Assembly (NCBI RefSeq): GCF_002814235.1
Contig: NZ_PHSU01000018.1
Location: 62,001-126,000, forward strand
DNA from: Pseudomonas sp. QS1027
GTDB lineage: Bacteria > Pseudomonadota > Gammaproteobacteria > Pseudomonadales > Pseudomonadaceae
Direction of reading: 5' to 3'
Length of the DNA: 64,000 bases
Below are positions 1 through 7,402 of the stretch, piece by piece (positions within the stretch are counted from its first letter, which is position 1; each line of letters starts with the position of its first letter). A model generated the notes under the pieces. The model saw nothing but the letters and a program-made list of their open reading frames with translations, was not told where the DNA came from and searched no databases. The position numbers were made by a program, and so were the translations under genes.

Positions 1-1086
1 ACCCACGCGTCCCTGGCCGATCACCACCACGAACGCGAACAGTGGGACGAGCCCTATGTGCCGAAAACCAACTGGCTGGCGGCCTCGGCCTCGGGGATTC
101 GCGCCGCGTTCGTGCTGATCGTGCTCGGCAGCTACTGGGTGGCAACCGCCTGGCCGAGCGGGGCGACCATGACCCTGGTCGCCGCGGCCACGGTCGGCCT
201 GGCGGCGGCCACGCCGAATCCCAAGCGCATGGCGTTCCAGATGGCCTGCGGAACCTTGCTCGGGGCGCTGATCGGCTTTGTCGAGATGTTCTTCGTCTTC
301 CCCTACATCGACGGCTTTGCGTTGCTGTGCCTGACGCTCGCGCCGGTGATCGTGTTCGGCGCCTTCCTCGCCTCGCGCCCGGCTTATGCGGGCGTCGGCC
401 TGGGCCTGCTGATCTTTTTCAGCATCGGCTCGGTGCCGGACAACCTGACGGTCTACAACCCCTATGCCTTTATCAACGACTACATCGGCATGGTCATTGG
501 CATGCTGGTCTGCGCGGCGGCGGGGGCGATCATCCTGCCGCCCAACAGCCGCTGGCTGTGGCGCAGGCTGGAGCAGGACCTGCGCGAACAGGTGGTGTTC
601 GCCATCAGCGGCAAGCTCAAGGGCCTCGGTTCGACCTTCGAAAGCGGCACCCGCGACCTGCTGCACCAGGCCTATGGCCTGGCGGCCCGGCAGCCGAAAG
701 TGCAGAGCCAACTGTTGCGCTGGATGTTCGTGGTGCTGGAAGTCGGCCACGCGATTATCGAGCTGCGCAAGGAACAGGCGATTTTGCCGGTGCACCCGGC
801 CTATGCCGAATCCCAGCCGTGGCGCCAATCGATCCGGGTCATGGGGCGGGCGCTGATGCGCCTGTTTATCCAGCCCAACGCGAGCAATCTGGAGCGTGGG
901 CTGGTGGCGGTGGACCACGCCATCAGCCGGGTCCAGGCCACCGACGAACCCTTTGCCCGGCACTTCGACACCTCGGCCCTGCGCCGGGTGCAGAGCTATC
1001 TGCACTTTATCCGCACCTCGTTGCTGGACCCGCAATCCCCGCTGGCCGAGCTGGGCCGTGCACAAGGAAACTCCCATGCCCCGTGA
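1..1086 (+). CDS. FUSC family inner-membrane efflux permease, 5' end missing
   Basis: The reading frame is open from the first base, so the N-terminal part lies outside the window; about 361 C-terminal residues are visible. The first half has several hydrophobic segments typical of the second membrane domain of FUSC/AaeB-like permeases, with a conserved region around a PNPKRMAFQ motif. A cytoplasmic helical C-terminal tail follows. The family usually has about 650-720 residues and exports aromatic carboxylic acids or other small aromatics with an HlyD-type adaptor. The stop overlaps the start of the next gene, and the FUSC-DUF1656-HlyD order is the classic three-gene unit for this exporter. 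The substrate cannot be told from the sequence. Confidence 0.85.
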   Translation, partial: THASLADHHHEREQWDEPYVPKTNWLAASASGIRAAFVLIVLGSYWVATAWPSGATMTLVAAATVGLAAATPNPKRMAFQMACGTLLGALIGFVEMFFVFPYIDGFALLCLTLAPVIVFGAFLASRPAYAGVGLGLLIFFSIGSVPDNLTVYNPYAFINDYIGMVIGMLVCAAAGAIILPPNSRWLWRRLEQDLREQVVFAISGKLKGLGSTFESGTRDLLHQAYGLAARQPKVQSQLLRWMFVVLEVGHAIIELRKEQAILPVHPAYAESQPWRQSIRVMGRALMRLFIQPNASNLERGLVAVDHAISRVQATDEPFARHFDTSALRRVQSYLHFIRTSLLDPQSPLAELGRAQGNSHAP

Positions 1087-1276
1087 AATCGCTTTCCACG
1101 GCGTCTATATGCCGACCATGACCCTGATGTTCCTGATCGCGGCCGGGCTCGGCTGGGCGCTGGACCGCTTTATCGCCAGCCATGACCTGTACCGTTTTTT
1201 CTGGCACCCGGCGCTGTTGCGCCTGAGCCTGTTCTGCTGTTTGTTCGGCGCCTTGGCGCTCACTGTCTACCGTTGA
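1076..1276 (+). CDS. DUF1656 small membrane protein (AaeX-like)
   Basis: A 66-residue protein with two hydrophobic segments, starting MPREIAFHGVY. Its ATG lies inside the end of the upstream permease gene (11-base overlap, different frame), which indicates translational coupling. The EI.hGVYmP start and two-helix layout match DUF1656 proteins such as AaeX, which sit between the permease and adaptor genes of aromatic acid exporters. The biochemical role of the family is not established; a small accessory subunit of the pump is likely. The call rests on context plus motif. Confidence 0.8.
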   Translation: MPREIAFHGVYMPTMTLMFLIAAGLGWALDRFIASHDLYRFFWHPALLRLSLFCCLFGALALTVYR

Positions 1277-1286
1277 GAACGACCTG

Positions 1287-2147
1287 ATGAAAAAGCTTTT
1301 CAGCCTGATTGCCACCTTGCTGGTCCTGGCCCTGGCGATCTGGATCGGCCGGGTCCTGTGGGTCCAGTACATGGAAACCCCCTGGACCCGCGATGGCCGG
1401 GTGCGTGCCGACATCATCAACGTCGCGGCGGACGTCACCGGCGAAGTGGTGGACGTGCCGGTCCGGGATAACCAGGTGGTGAAAAAGGGCGACCTGCTGA
1501 TGCGCATCGACCCCGAGCACTACCGGATTGCGGTCAAGCAGGCGCAGTCGCTGGTGGATTCGCGCAAGGCCACCTGGGAGATGCGCAAGCTCAACGCCCA
1601 TCGCCGCGCCGACCTGGACAACCTGGTGATCTCCAAGGAAAGCCGCGACGACGCCAGCAACACCGCCGACGCGGCCCTGGCCGACTACCAGCAGGCCCAG
1701 GCGCAGCTGGAGGCGGCGCAGTTGAACCTGTCCCGCACTGAAGTGCGGGCGGCGGTGGACGGCTACGTCACCAACCTCAACGTGCACCGTGGCGACTACG
1801 CGCGGATCGGCGAGGCGAAGATGGCGGTGGTCGATATGAACTCGTTCTGGGTGTATGGCTTCTTCGAAGAGACCAAGTTGCCGCATCTCCAGGTGGGTGA
1901 TCCGGCGGATATGCAACTGATGAGCGGCCAGGTGCTCAAGGGGCATGTGGAGAGTATCTCGCGGGGTATCTATGACCGTGACAACCCTGAGAGCCGTGAA
2001 CTGATCGCGGATGTGAACCCGACGTTCAACTGGGTGCGTCTGGCCCAGCGGGTGCCGGTGCGGATTCATATCGACCAGGTGCCGGACGGGGTGCTGTTGG
2101 CGGCGGGGATTACCTGCACGGTGATCGTCAAGCCGGCGGGGGCGTGA
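1287..2147 (+). CDS. HlyD-family periplasmic adaptor subunit of an efflux pump
   Basis: A 286-residue protein with one N-terminal membrane anchor (about residues 5-27). It is followed by a biotinyl-lipoyl-like hairpin (VTGEVVDVPVRDNQVVKKGDLL, split by the hairpin), an alpha-helical region with alternating Q/A/L residues (about 75-145), and a second lipoyl half (TEVRAAVDGYVTNLNVHRGD). Beta-barrel residues complete the adaptor fold. It would link the FUSC permease upstream to an outer-membrane channel encoded elsewhere. It starts 10 bases after the DUF1656 gene, so the three genes form one operon. The length fits AaeA/EmrA-type short adaptors. Confidence 0.88.
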   Translation: MKKLFSLIATLLVLALAIWIGRVLWVQYMETPWTRDGRVRADIINVAADVTGEVVDVPVRDNQVVKKGDLLMRIDPEHYRIAVKQAQSLVDSRKATWEMRKLNAHRRADLDNLVISKESRDDASNTADAALADYQQAQAQLEAAQLNLSRTEVRAAVDGYVTNLNVHRGDYARIGEAKMAVVDMNSFWVYGFFEETKLPHLQVGDPADMQLMSGQVLKGHVESISRGIYDRDNPESRELIADVNPTFNWVRLAQRVPVRIHIDQVPDGVLLAAGITCTVIVKPAGA

Positions 2148-2160
2148 CGATCGCCAAGAG

Positions 2161-2266
2161 CTTCGCGGGCAAGTCGGGACGCCGAACCGCCTGCTCCTAC
2201 AGGGTTGTGTCGTACACAAGATCGGTGAACGACAGCTTACTGTAGGAGCAGGGCTTGCCCGCGAAG
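2161..2266. repeat. REPIN (paired inverted REP sequences)
   Basis: A left arm with CTTCGCGGGCAAG and GCTCCTACAG is mirrored by a right arm TGTAGGAGC...GCTTGCCCGCGAAG at 2241-2266. This is the inverted pair of a Pseudomonas REP family. It lies just after the efflux operon and fills most of the 340-base gap before the next gene. Confidence 0.8.
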
Positions 2267-2330
2267 GGGCCCTGCAGAGCGCTAAAGAATTCGGCGACAG
2301 GCCTCCCCATCACAGGCGAGCAAGACAACT

Positions 2331-2365
2331 CGCTTTCCCTTGAGTGAAACTTCCTAGAAAATCCC
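2331..2365 (+). promoter_or_regulatory. Conserved box upstream of a DUF6124 gene
   Basis: Read on the minus strand this is GGGATTTTCTAGGAAGTTTC followed by ACTCAAGGGAAAG. It closely matches two boxes upstream of the other DUF6124 genes (25905 and 29983), in the same orientation relative to the gene. Its conservation in three upstream regions suggests a regulatory or leader function, which is unknown. Confidence 0.4.
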
Positions 2366-2488
2366 GGGCGCTTGTTTGTGCCTGATTGCGCGACTAGGCT
2401 TGATTTCGTCACTGCCCATTCAGTGACCGGGTTTAGCAGCTCGATGTGTAACTAGGCTCTCAGACATGCACTTGGAGCTTTCTCTACC

Positions 2489-2824
2489 ATGCTCAAAATC
2501 ACTCCCGAATCATCTGCAACATCCAGCGTCGAAACCATCGACCCCCAAGCCGCCGACCGTGCTTTCGCACACTACGATCTGGGGCCGCATCAGCGTCCGA
2601 AGTCCCCCTGCGCTTACCCGATGCCGCCTTCCAAAAGCCGCGAAGACGCGCTCGTCAACGCCTACGCCGTCCTGCAATCGGCAGCGGCCACGGCCTATGA
2701 GCATGCCGACAACCAGAGCGGTTCCAACCGACAGGTGGCAATGGGGGTGGTGCACTTGATCGAGTTGGCTCAGCGGTGGGTGGATTCGGTGTTGGATGAG
2801 CCGGCTGGGGCGGTCACGAACTGA
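2489..2824 (+). CDS. DUF6124 family small protein
   Basis: A 111-residue protein that is clearly related to two others in this window (25294-25614 and 29373-29693). The shared features are a MLKITPES/MFKITPNP start, an A.RAFAHY.L segment, a proline/lysine-rich linker, and a C-terminal helical part (LQSA.ATAYE.AD...G.VHLI..AQ). The fold is predicted mostly helical, without signal peptide or membrane segment. Such proteins are common in fluorescent pseudomonads, often in several copies per genome, and have no assigned function. This copy lacks the structured leader that precedes the other two copies. Confidence 0.75.
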   Translation: MLKITPESSATSSVETIDPQAADRAFAHYDLGPHQRPKSPCAYPMPPSKSREDALVNAYAVLQSAAATAYEHADNQSGSNRQVAMGVVHLIELAQRWVDSVLDEPAGAVTN

Positions 2825-2855
2825 CAGCGATTAGTCAGGCCTGAAACACACATTT

Positions 2856-2881
2856 TGTAGGAGCCGGCTTGCTGGCGATGG
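2856..2881 (+). repeat. Single REP sequence
   Basis: The TGTAGGAGCCGGCTTGCTGG core is followed by CGATGG. The same REP class occurs paired at 43404-43487 and 53374-53461. Here it stands alone, 32 bases after the DUF6124 stop and between convergent genes. Confidence 0.7.
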
Positions 2882-2965
2882 CGTCCGCAAAACCGGCGCA
2901 AGGCTCGCCGGCCTCTTCGCGATCTTGAGGGGCTTCACAAACACCCGCTTCTTGCACCATTACGA

Positions 2966-3658
2966 TCAGGCACCGGTGATCTGGTTGACGCCAGTGATTT
3001 TGCCGTTCCAGATCATTTCGTAATGAGCGGTTTGAATGATCGATGAGAGCGGGCGCGGGGTCATCAGCGCCCAGCAATGGTTGCCAGGATTACGCACGGA
3101 TCGGTAGCGCAGTCCTGGGCATCGGTCACTCTTGATCGCCTTCCCCAATGCGTGGGAATGGGTGTAATCATCCGGATCGTAAATAGGGTCTGTCAGTGGG
3201 ATGGAGACGGCATCTTTCATCGCCGCGTCAGTGAACTGGCAGGCAAGTCCCCGGAAAACAAAACGTTCGTAGTTGAGGCCCCGCACCTTCGACCAGTAGT
3301 GGTTCTGGTGATGTCGCACCTCGGCCAGTGCCGTTTCCATCGTATCGGCCAGGTACAGCACGCCAAAGCTGCCATCGCTGAACCGCGACCCCGCCGGATT
3401 GACGTGAGTGAAGGGCGCCGTCGCGTAGGCGCATCCGGGAATGCCGAAGGGGATCTCATCACGTGAGATCAGTTCCAGTCGACCCAGCTCGTTCTGCAGG
3501 CGCGGGTTGGTGAGGGCCTGAATCTGGTAAAGCACTTCAAATTCATCCGCGTCCGCGACGTCATCGAACAGCGCAATCGGCGGGAACTTGGAATTGACCA
3601 AGCGGTAGGCCTGCAAGCGCTCACCGGACAACACGGGCAAATCGTGGGGTGTCACCAT
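2966..3658 (-). CDS. RES-domain toxin (NAD+-consuming) of a RES/Xre toxin-antitoxin pair
   Basis: A 230-residue protein containing the RES domain. An early Arg in a YRLVNSKFPP segment, a GRFSDGSFGVLYLAD-type core (here SRFSDGSFGVLYLADTMETALAEV, split across the glycine loop) and a later S/R-rich LRYRSVRNPG segment supply the R, E and S residues that name the family. RES toxins degrade or phosphorolyse NAD+ and so stop growth. The start overlaps the stop of the upstream antitoxin gene by 7 bases, the usual translational coupling. It is slightly longer than typical RES proteins and looks intact. Confidence 0.9.
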   Translation of the reverse strand: MVTPHDLPVLSGERLQAYRLVNSKFPPIALFDDVADADEFEVLYQIQALTNPRLQNELGRLELISRDEIPFGIPGCAYATAPFTHVNPAGSRFSDGSFGVLYLADTMETALAEVRHHQNHYWSKVRGLNYERFVFRGLACQFTDAAMKDAVSIPLTDPIYDPDDYTHSHALGKAIKSDRCPGLRYRSVRNPGNHCWALMTPRPLSSIIQTAHYEMIWNGKITGVNQITGA

Positions 3659-4056
3659 TGCGCGCCCCGCAGGGCGTCAATCCGCCGAAACGTTTCGTAC
3701 AGCGAGATCATGTCGCCCTGGGACATGATGTCCAGCGGGGCACGTCCGTTGAAAAACTCGTTATCGTTCGCCATCGCCGGAAAGCCATAGACGTTCTCGG
3801 GATTATCGAAGATGCCGCGCAAGGCCGCGTGGATGTTCAAAACGAAGCTGATCCGTTGCATCTGGTCGGCATCCAGGCCAACGGACCACTCGGGATCACG
3901 CTGTTTGGCACGGGTGTAGGTGCTGCGGGAAATACGCAAGATACGACAGGCCTGGTCACTCGAGGCCTGCCATTTTTCGAGTACGCCCACAGCAGCTCTC
4001 AGACCGGTCACGCCATGGGCTTTGGTCAGCCCTTGGGCGGGTGAGGTGGTTATCAT
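3652..4056 (-). CDS. MbcA/ParS/Xre-type antitoxin (DUF2384)
   Basis: A 134-residue protein. The N-terminal part (about 15-60) has helix-turn-helix character (ASSDQACRILRISRSTYTRAK). The C-terminal part has the DUF2384 pattern, with RISFVLNIHAALRGIFDNPE followed by NEFFNGRAPLDIM, in which the F.GR.PL.. segment is typical. It should bind and neutralise the RES toxin encoded immediately downstream and repress the shared promoter. The gene order antitoxin-toxin and the 7-base overlap fit known RES/Xre loci. Confidence 0.9.
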   Translation of the reverse strand: MITTSPAQGLTKAHGVTGLRAAVGVLEKWQASSDQACRILRISRSTYTRAKQRDPEWSVGLDADQMQRISFVLNIHAALRGIFDNPENVYGFPAMANDNEFFNGRAPLDIMSQGDMISLYETFRRIDALRGAQW

Positions 4057-4209
4057 GACCTTGCCCTCTAAAGTTGATCTGTAGATTCAAAAATATCAAT
4101 ATTGAGTCTGTGGGTCAAATTCATGCGTTTCCAAGATTGGCGGTGCTGTGGCTCCTGCCCGTGGCCCTTTCGGGGAGCCACCCACACCCTATGAGGAAGG
4201 GAGAAATCA

Positions 4210-4575
4210 CTAAAATTGTTCCCAGGCCCAAATAATGATACAGATCGACAAAAACAGCATTCCCAAGTAATAGGGAGCCATGATCCAGCGTTTGAGGACG
4301 ATTGGGATGGGGGCCAACTCTTGCTCGATAAGCCATCCACGCCGTATGTACAGTTTCGAAAGTACTAAAAGCGAGCCGATAGCCAGTGTCCTGGCAATTC
4401 GGTCGTTGTAGGAGTTCCCGCCCCACCATCGGCGCTTCCCGATCATGACTGCATTATCCTTGAGGTAGACCTCAATAAGATCCAGCTTGGTTTTCGCAAC
4501 ATAGATCAATAGTCCGAAACCAAAGCACATCAGAAACAGGAATAGAAAAACAGCCGCTATCTTTAACGTTGCCAT
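4210..4575 (-). CDS. Small membrane protein, candidate immunity partner of the upstream gene
   Basis: A 121-residue protein of no recognised family. It has an N-terminal hydrophobic segment (about 5-26), a charged middle with a WWGGNSYNDR motif, a second hydrophobic stretch around 64-74 and a third near 98-117, so three membrane passes are plausible. Its ATG overlaps the stop of the upstream gene by one base (TGATG), so the two are translated together. A small polytopic membrane protein directly after a glycine-zipper protein is the layout expected of immunity proteins against pore-forming effectors. That role is inference only. Confidence 0.55.
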   Translation of the reverse strand: MATLKIAAVFLFLFLMCFGFGLLIYVAKTKLDLIEVYLKDNAVMIGKRRWWGGNSYNDRIARTLAIGSLLVLSKLYIRRGWLIEQELAPIPIVLKRWIMAPYYLGMLFLSICIIIWAWEQF

Positions 4576-5543
4576 CAGTCTATCCCCCCATAAATCAGAT
4601 GCCCGCCACGCTCACCCCATTCTCCGGCGATCTTTCCGCCAACATATCCACCTGCGGCACCGCCGATAATTCCGCAGCTCAATGCGCCCCATCCGCCAGA
4701 GATCACACCCAAGCCAACGGCACACATAACTCCACCCGCTTCGGCTCCAAGCCACCCTCCGAAGTAAGATCCCGTAATCCCTCCCGCCGCTTTACCACCC
4801 TCCACATACCGCGCCTTTTTGCATTGTTCCTCCCGTCCCGTCGAACACGCCTCCTGAATCGCCAATCCCGCGGCCCCAACGTCCAGGGCCATGCCCACAT
4901 AGCCGCCTTTGCTTAGAAAGCGCGAGGTGCTGGCAAGCTTGTTGATCCGCTGCGCATAGCCGTCGATGGCCTGGCGATGCAGGTAGCGTTGGGTGGAAAT
5001 GCCGAGCATTTTCTTGATCGACTCGTTGTGTCGCAGGCTGGTGCCGTAATGGCCCACGCCCTGGAGTTGAGTGTCCAGCTTCTGGAACAGGGCTTGGCGC
5101 TTGACGATAAACTCGCTCCTGGCCGAGCTACCGCCTTTTAAATGCTGCTGATGCAGTTTTTCGATGTCCTTCAAGGTTTCCTCGACCCCAGTCAAATGCC
5201 GTCCCCAGGCCGCCGTGGTGCTGCCGATGCCAATCGAGCTATAGCCCAGCAAGCCCTGTAACAAATCATAGTTGTTCAGAACCTCGACACCGGCCTTGGG
5301 GTCGAGGCTCAAGGCCAGATCGATTTCCCGTGCCCGGGTCATCAGCCAGGCTTCTTCGAAGGTGCAGGACGCCGTGCTGTCGTCGGGCACGATCACCAGT
5401 TGCCCAGGGGTCACCATCGAGCGACGCAGGTGACTATTGAACGTGTCGAATTTGGTCAGTGCATGTGAGCCGCGCTGCATCAACAGCTGGCTCTTTAAGC
5501 TGGGGTAATGGGTGGTTTTTTCATTGATGAATCCGTGTGCCAT
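4575..5543 (-). CDS. Uncharacterised glycine-zipper protein, candidate pore-forming effector
   Basis: A 322-residue protein without signal peptide. Residues about 43-55 (TPGQLVIVPDDS) resemble the end of a LysM-type repeat. The middle (about 130-215) is helical and charged. The last 90 residues are strikingly glycine-rich (GGKAAGGITGSYFGGWLG, then GGAAGGYVGGKIAGEWGERGG), the glycine-zipper pattern of membrane-inserting proteins. It is paired by a one-base overlap with a small membrane protein. This layout resembles bacterial effector/immunity pairs, but no catalytic motif or secretion signal is visible. A structural or stress protein is an alternative. Confidence 0.5.
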   Translation of the reverse strand: MAHGFINEKTTHYPSLKSQLLMQRGSHALTKFDTFNSHLRRSMVTPGQLVIVPDDSTASCTFEEAWLMTRAREIDLALSLDPKAGVEVLNNYDLLQGLLGYSSIGIGSTTAAWGRHLTGVEETLKDIEKLHQQHLKGGSSARSEFIVKRQALFQKLDTQLQGVGHYGTSLRHNESIKKMLGISTQRYLHRQAIDGYAQRINKLASTSRFLSKGGYVGMALDVGAAGLAIQEACSTGREEQCKKARYVEGGKAAGGITGSYFGGWLGAEAGGVMCAVGLGVISGGWGALSCGIIGGAAGGYVGGKIAGEWGERGGHLIYGGID

Positions 5544-5775
5544 GCTTCACATCCTTATATGTGTGAAAAATGGCATCAGATATAAGGGCAGATAAATACC
5601 GAAAAGAAGGGCGATTTCGGTATTTGCTACAGGTCTTAGTTGATTATAGGAAATGTCCTACAGTCTAATTGATTTAATACGAGCTTGAAAATAAGACGGC
5701 TTGTGAACAAGTCACCAAACTTGCAGATGCCGTCTTGCCGTTTAACTCGCCGCTATCGTCACGTGCAAAAGCCGT

Positions 5776-6600
5776 TTACAAGGAACGACTCAAACCAAAG
5801 CGCTTCATCAACACCTTTTCCAGCAAACCCTTGGGCAGCAACCAGGCCATCAACGGCAATGCCCGACTGCCATTGCCCAGGCGCAGCAGGCGTGGAGGCC
5901 GGGCCTGTTGCACGGCCTTGAGCAAGTCGGCGGCCACGTTGGCGGCCGGGGTCGGATTGTTCTGCGAGGCATTGGCCCGCGCGCGAATCCCCTCACGCAG
6001 CGGCCACCAGGGCGATTGCTCGCCAATCAACTGTTCAGCCTCATGCCCGGCATTCTTGGCAAAGCTCGTATCGATGGCCCCGGGCTGCACCTCCATCACC
6101 CGGATCCCGAACGGCGCCAGCTCCATGCGCAAGGCATCGCTCAAGGCATGCACCGCCGCCTTGGACGCGCAATAAGCTCCGGCAAACGGTGTCACCAATA
6201 CACCGGAAACGCTGCCGATATTCACCACCAGCCCTCGGCTGCGGCGCAACACCGCAAGCATCGCCCGGGTCACCCCGACAATGGAGAACACATTGGTTTC
6301 GAATTGCCGACGCATCGCCTCGACCCCGCCATCGAGCAGCGGTCCCATGGCGCCGTAGCCGGCATTGTTGATCAGCACATCAAGGCCGCCGCACTCGGTG
6401 TTGAGCCGTTCGCCCAGCAGCCGCAGGGCATCGCCATCATTGACGTCCAGCTGCACGGCGGTGAACCCGGCCGCGGCCAGGGCCGCCACATCCTCGGCCC
6501 GGCGCGCCGAAGCCCAGACCTCATAACCCGCGTGCTTGAACACATCCGCCAACGCGCGGCCGATGCCGCTGGAACATCCGGTAATCAGGGCAACGGGCAT
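5776..6600 (-). CDS. Short-chain dehydrogenase/reductase (classical SDR)
   Basis: A 274-residue classical SDR. The nucleotide-binding TGCSSGIG motif is at residues 7-14, NNAG follows in the first half, and the catalytic YxxxK is Tyr143/Lys147 with the preceding serine in the NIGSVSG segment. The PG motif after strand 6 is present (QPGAIDTSF). Residue choice does not settle NAD versus NADP; the arginine-rich segment after strand 2 (SARRAED) favours NADP. The substrate is unknown. The next gene on the same strand, a thioredoxin-like protein, ends 10 bases upstream of this start, so they may be co-transcribed. Confidence 0.88.
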   Translation of the reverse strand: MPVALITGCSSGIGRALADVFKHAGYEVWASARRAEDVAALAAAGFTAVQLDVNDGDALRLLGERLNTECGGLDVLINNAGYGAMGPLLDGGVEAMRRQFETNVFSIVGVTRAMLAVLRRSRGLVVNIGSVSGVLVTPFAGAYCASKAAVHALSDALRMELAPFGIRVMEVQPGAIDTSFAKNAGHEAEQLIGEQSPWWPLREGIRARANASQNNPTPAANVAADLLKAVQQARPPRLLRLGNGSRALPLMAWLLPKGLLEKVLMKRFGLSRSL

Positions 6601-6609
6601 GGCACTTCC

Positions 6610-7011
6610 TTAGTGGGCTGGGGAGTCGAAGACCTCCGAGAATACCCCGTTCGAGACAAAAATGAGCGAGTCGAGGCCCTTCTTCAGCTCGTCTTTTTGC
6701 GTGCCATACATGCGCGTCTGGGCGCCATGGCCATCGAGGAAAAACAAGGCCGGGACGAACTCTATCCTGATCTCCGGCTGAAACAGTTTGAAGATCGGAT
6801 AACTGATCTGATAGAACGCCACCCGATCCCGATAAGGTCCCGCGGCCAGGGCTTCAAGCAAGGGCTTGAGCCTTTCGCACGGCGGACAGTTACGTTTATA
6901 GACCAGCACCACGGCGGATCGGGGCCGTATCAACGGTACCTCCAGGCTGCCCAGCTCCGCCCTGAACGCTTGTCGAGTCTTGATCTCGATAACCGTGTTC
7001 GTCCCTTTCAT
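6610..7011 (-). CDS. Thioredoxin-like protein with CPPC motif
   Basis: A 133-residue cytoplasmic protein with a thioredoxin-type active site at Cys42-Pro43-Pro44-Cys45 (KRNCPPCERL). A cis-proline-like segment (EFVPALFFLDGHG) follows further on. CPPC rather than CGPC suggests an atypical redox potential. No signal peptide is seen, so it is probably a cytosolic disulfide reductase. It lies directly upstream of the SDR gene on the same strand. Confidence 0.75.
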   Translation of the reverse strand: MKGTNTVIEIKTRQAFRAELGSLEVPLIRPRSAVVLVYKRNCPPCERLKPLLEALAAGPYRDRVAFYQISYPIFKLFQPEIRIEFVPALFFLDGHGAQTRMYGTQKDELKKGLDSLIFVSNGVFSEVFDSPAH

Positions 7012-7077
7012 GCTGATACCCTGCCGGCCTGTTTCGACGTTGGCGAGTATTCAACTGCAAATGTGATCCAATGTAAC

Positions 7078-7093
7078 CTGTCAAAAATGACGG
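7078..7093. promoter_or_regulatory. Weaker copy of the Tc-island palindrome
   Basis: CTGTCA-AAAA-TGACGG, one base off the palindrome found at 7326 and before the tcC genes. It could be a second operator upstream of tcB. It lies in the 390-base gap between the thioredoxin-like gene and tcB, where nothing else was recognised. Confidence 0.3.
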
Positions 7094-7325
7094 GTGTCAA
7101 AGTGCCATCACTGCTGGTTGGAATGATTGGAGCGCCGTCACTTCAGACGTTCTGCTGTAAATTCAAGGGGTTGAGGGCTGGAGTCGAAGCGCGACTGTCT
7201 AATGCGATAGTCGTTTTTCTCTTGAACTTGGTCGGTAATAGTGAGTAACCCGTCCAGCTTATCGCCTGGAGGCGGTCTTTATATGCCCTGTTGGACGTTT
7301 GCCTATTTCGTTAATCACTAAAAAA

Positions 7326-7341
7326 CTGTCAGTTCTGACAG
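7326..7341. promoter_or_regulatory. Palindromic operator candidate upstream of tcB
   Basis: A perfect palindrome CTGTCA-GTTC-TGACAG, 61 bases before the tcB start. The same palindrome, with a variable four-base centre, stands upstream of the three free-standing tcC genes and of the tcC remnant (26194, 30285, 32233, 35196). This recurrence points to a common DNA-binding regulator. None is encoded next to the island. Confidence 0.6.
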
Positions 7342-7402
7342 TAGATGAGGCCCTTGGATTGCGCCCACATTAGCTCCCAGCAGACCCGCTCGGAGCCAGG
7401 CG

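Noticed and set aside
42..1121. A long open frame overlapping the FUSC gene in another frame
   Set aside because: It is rich in R, G, A and P as expected of a shifted GC-rich gene, while the FUSC frame has clear membrane segments.
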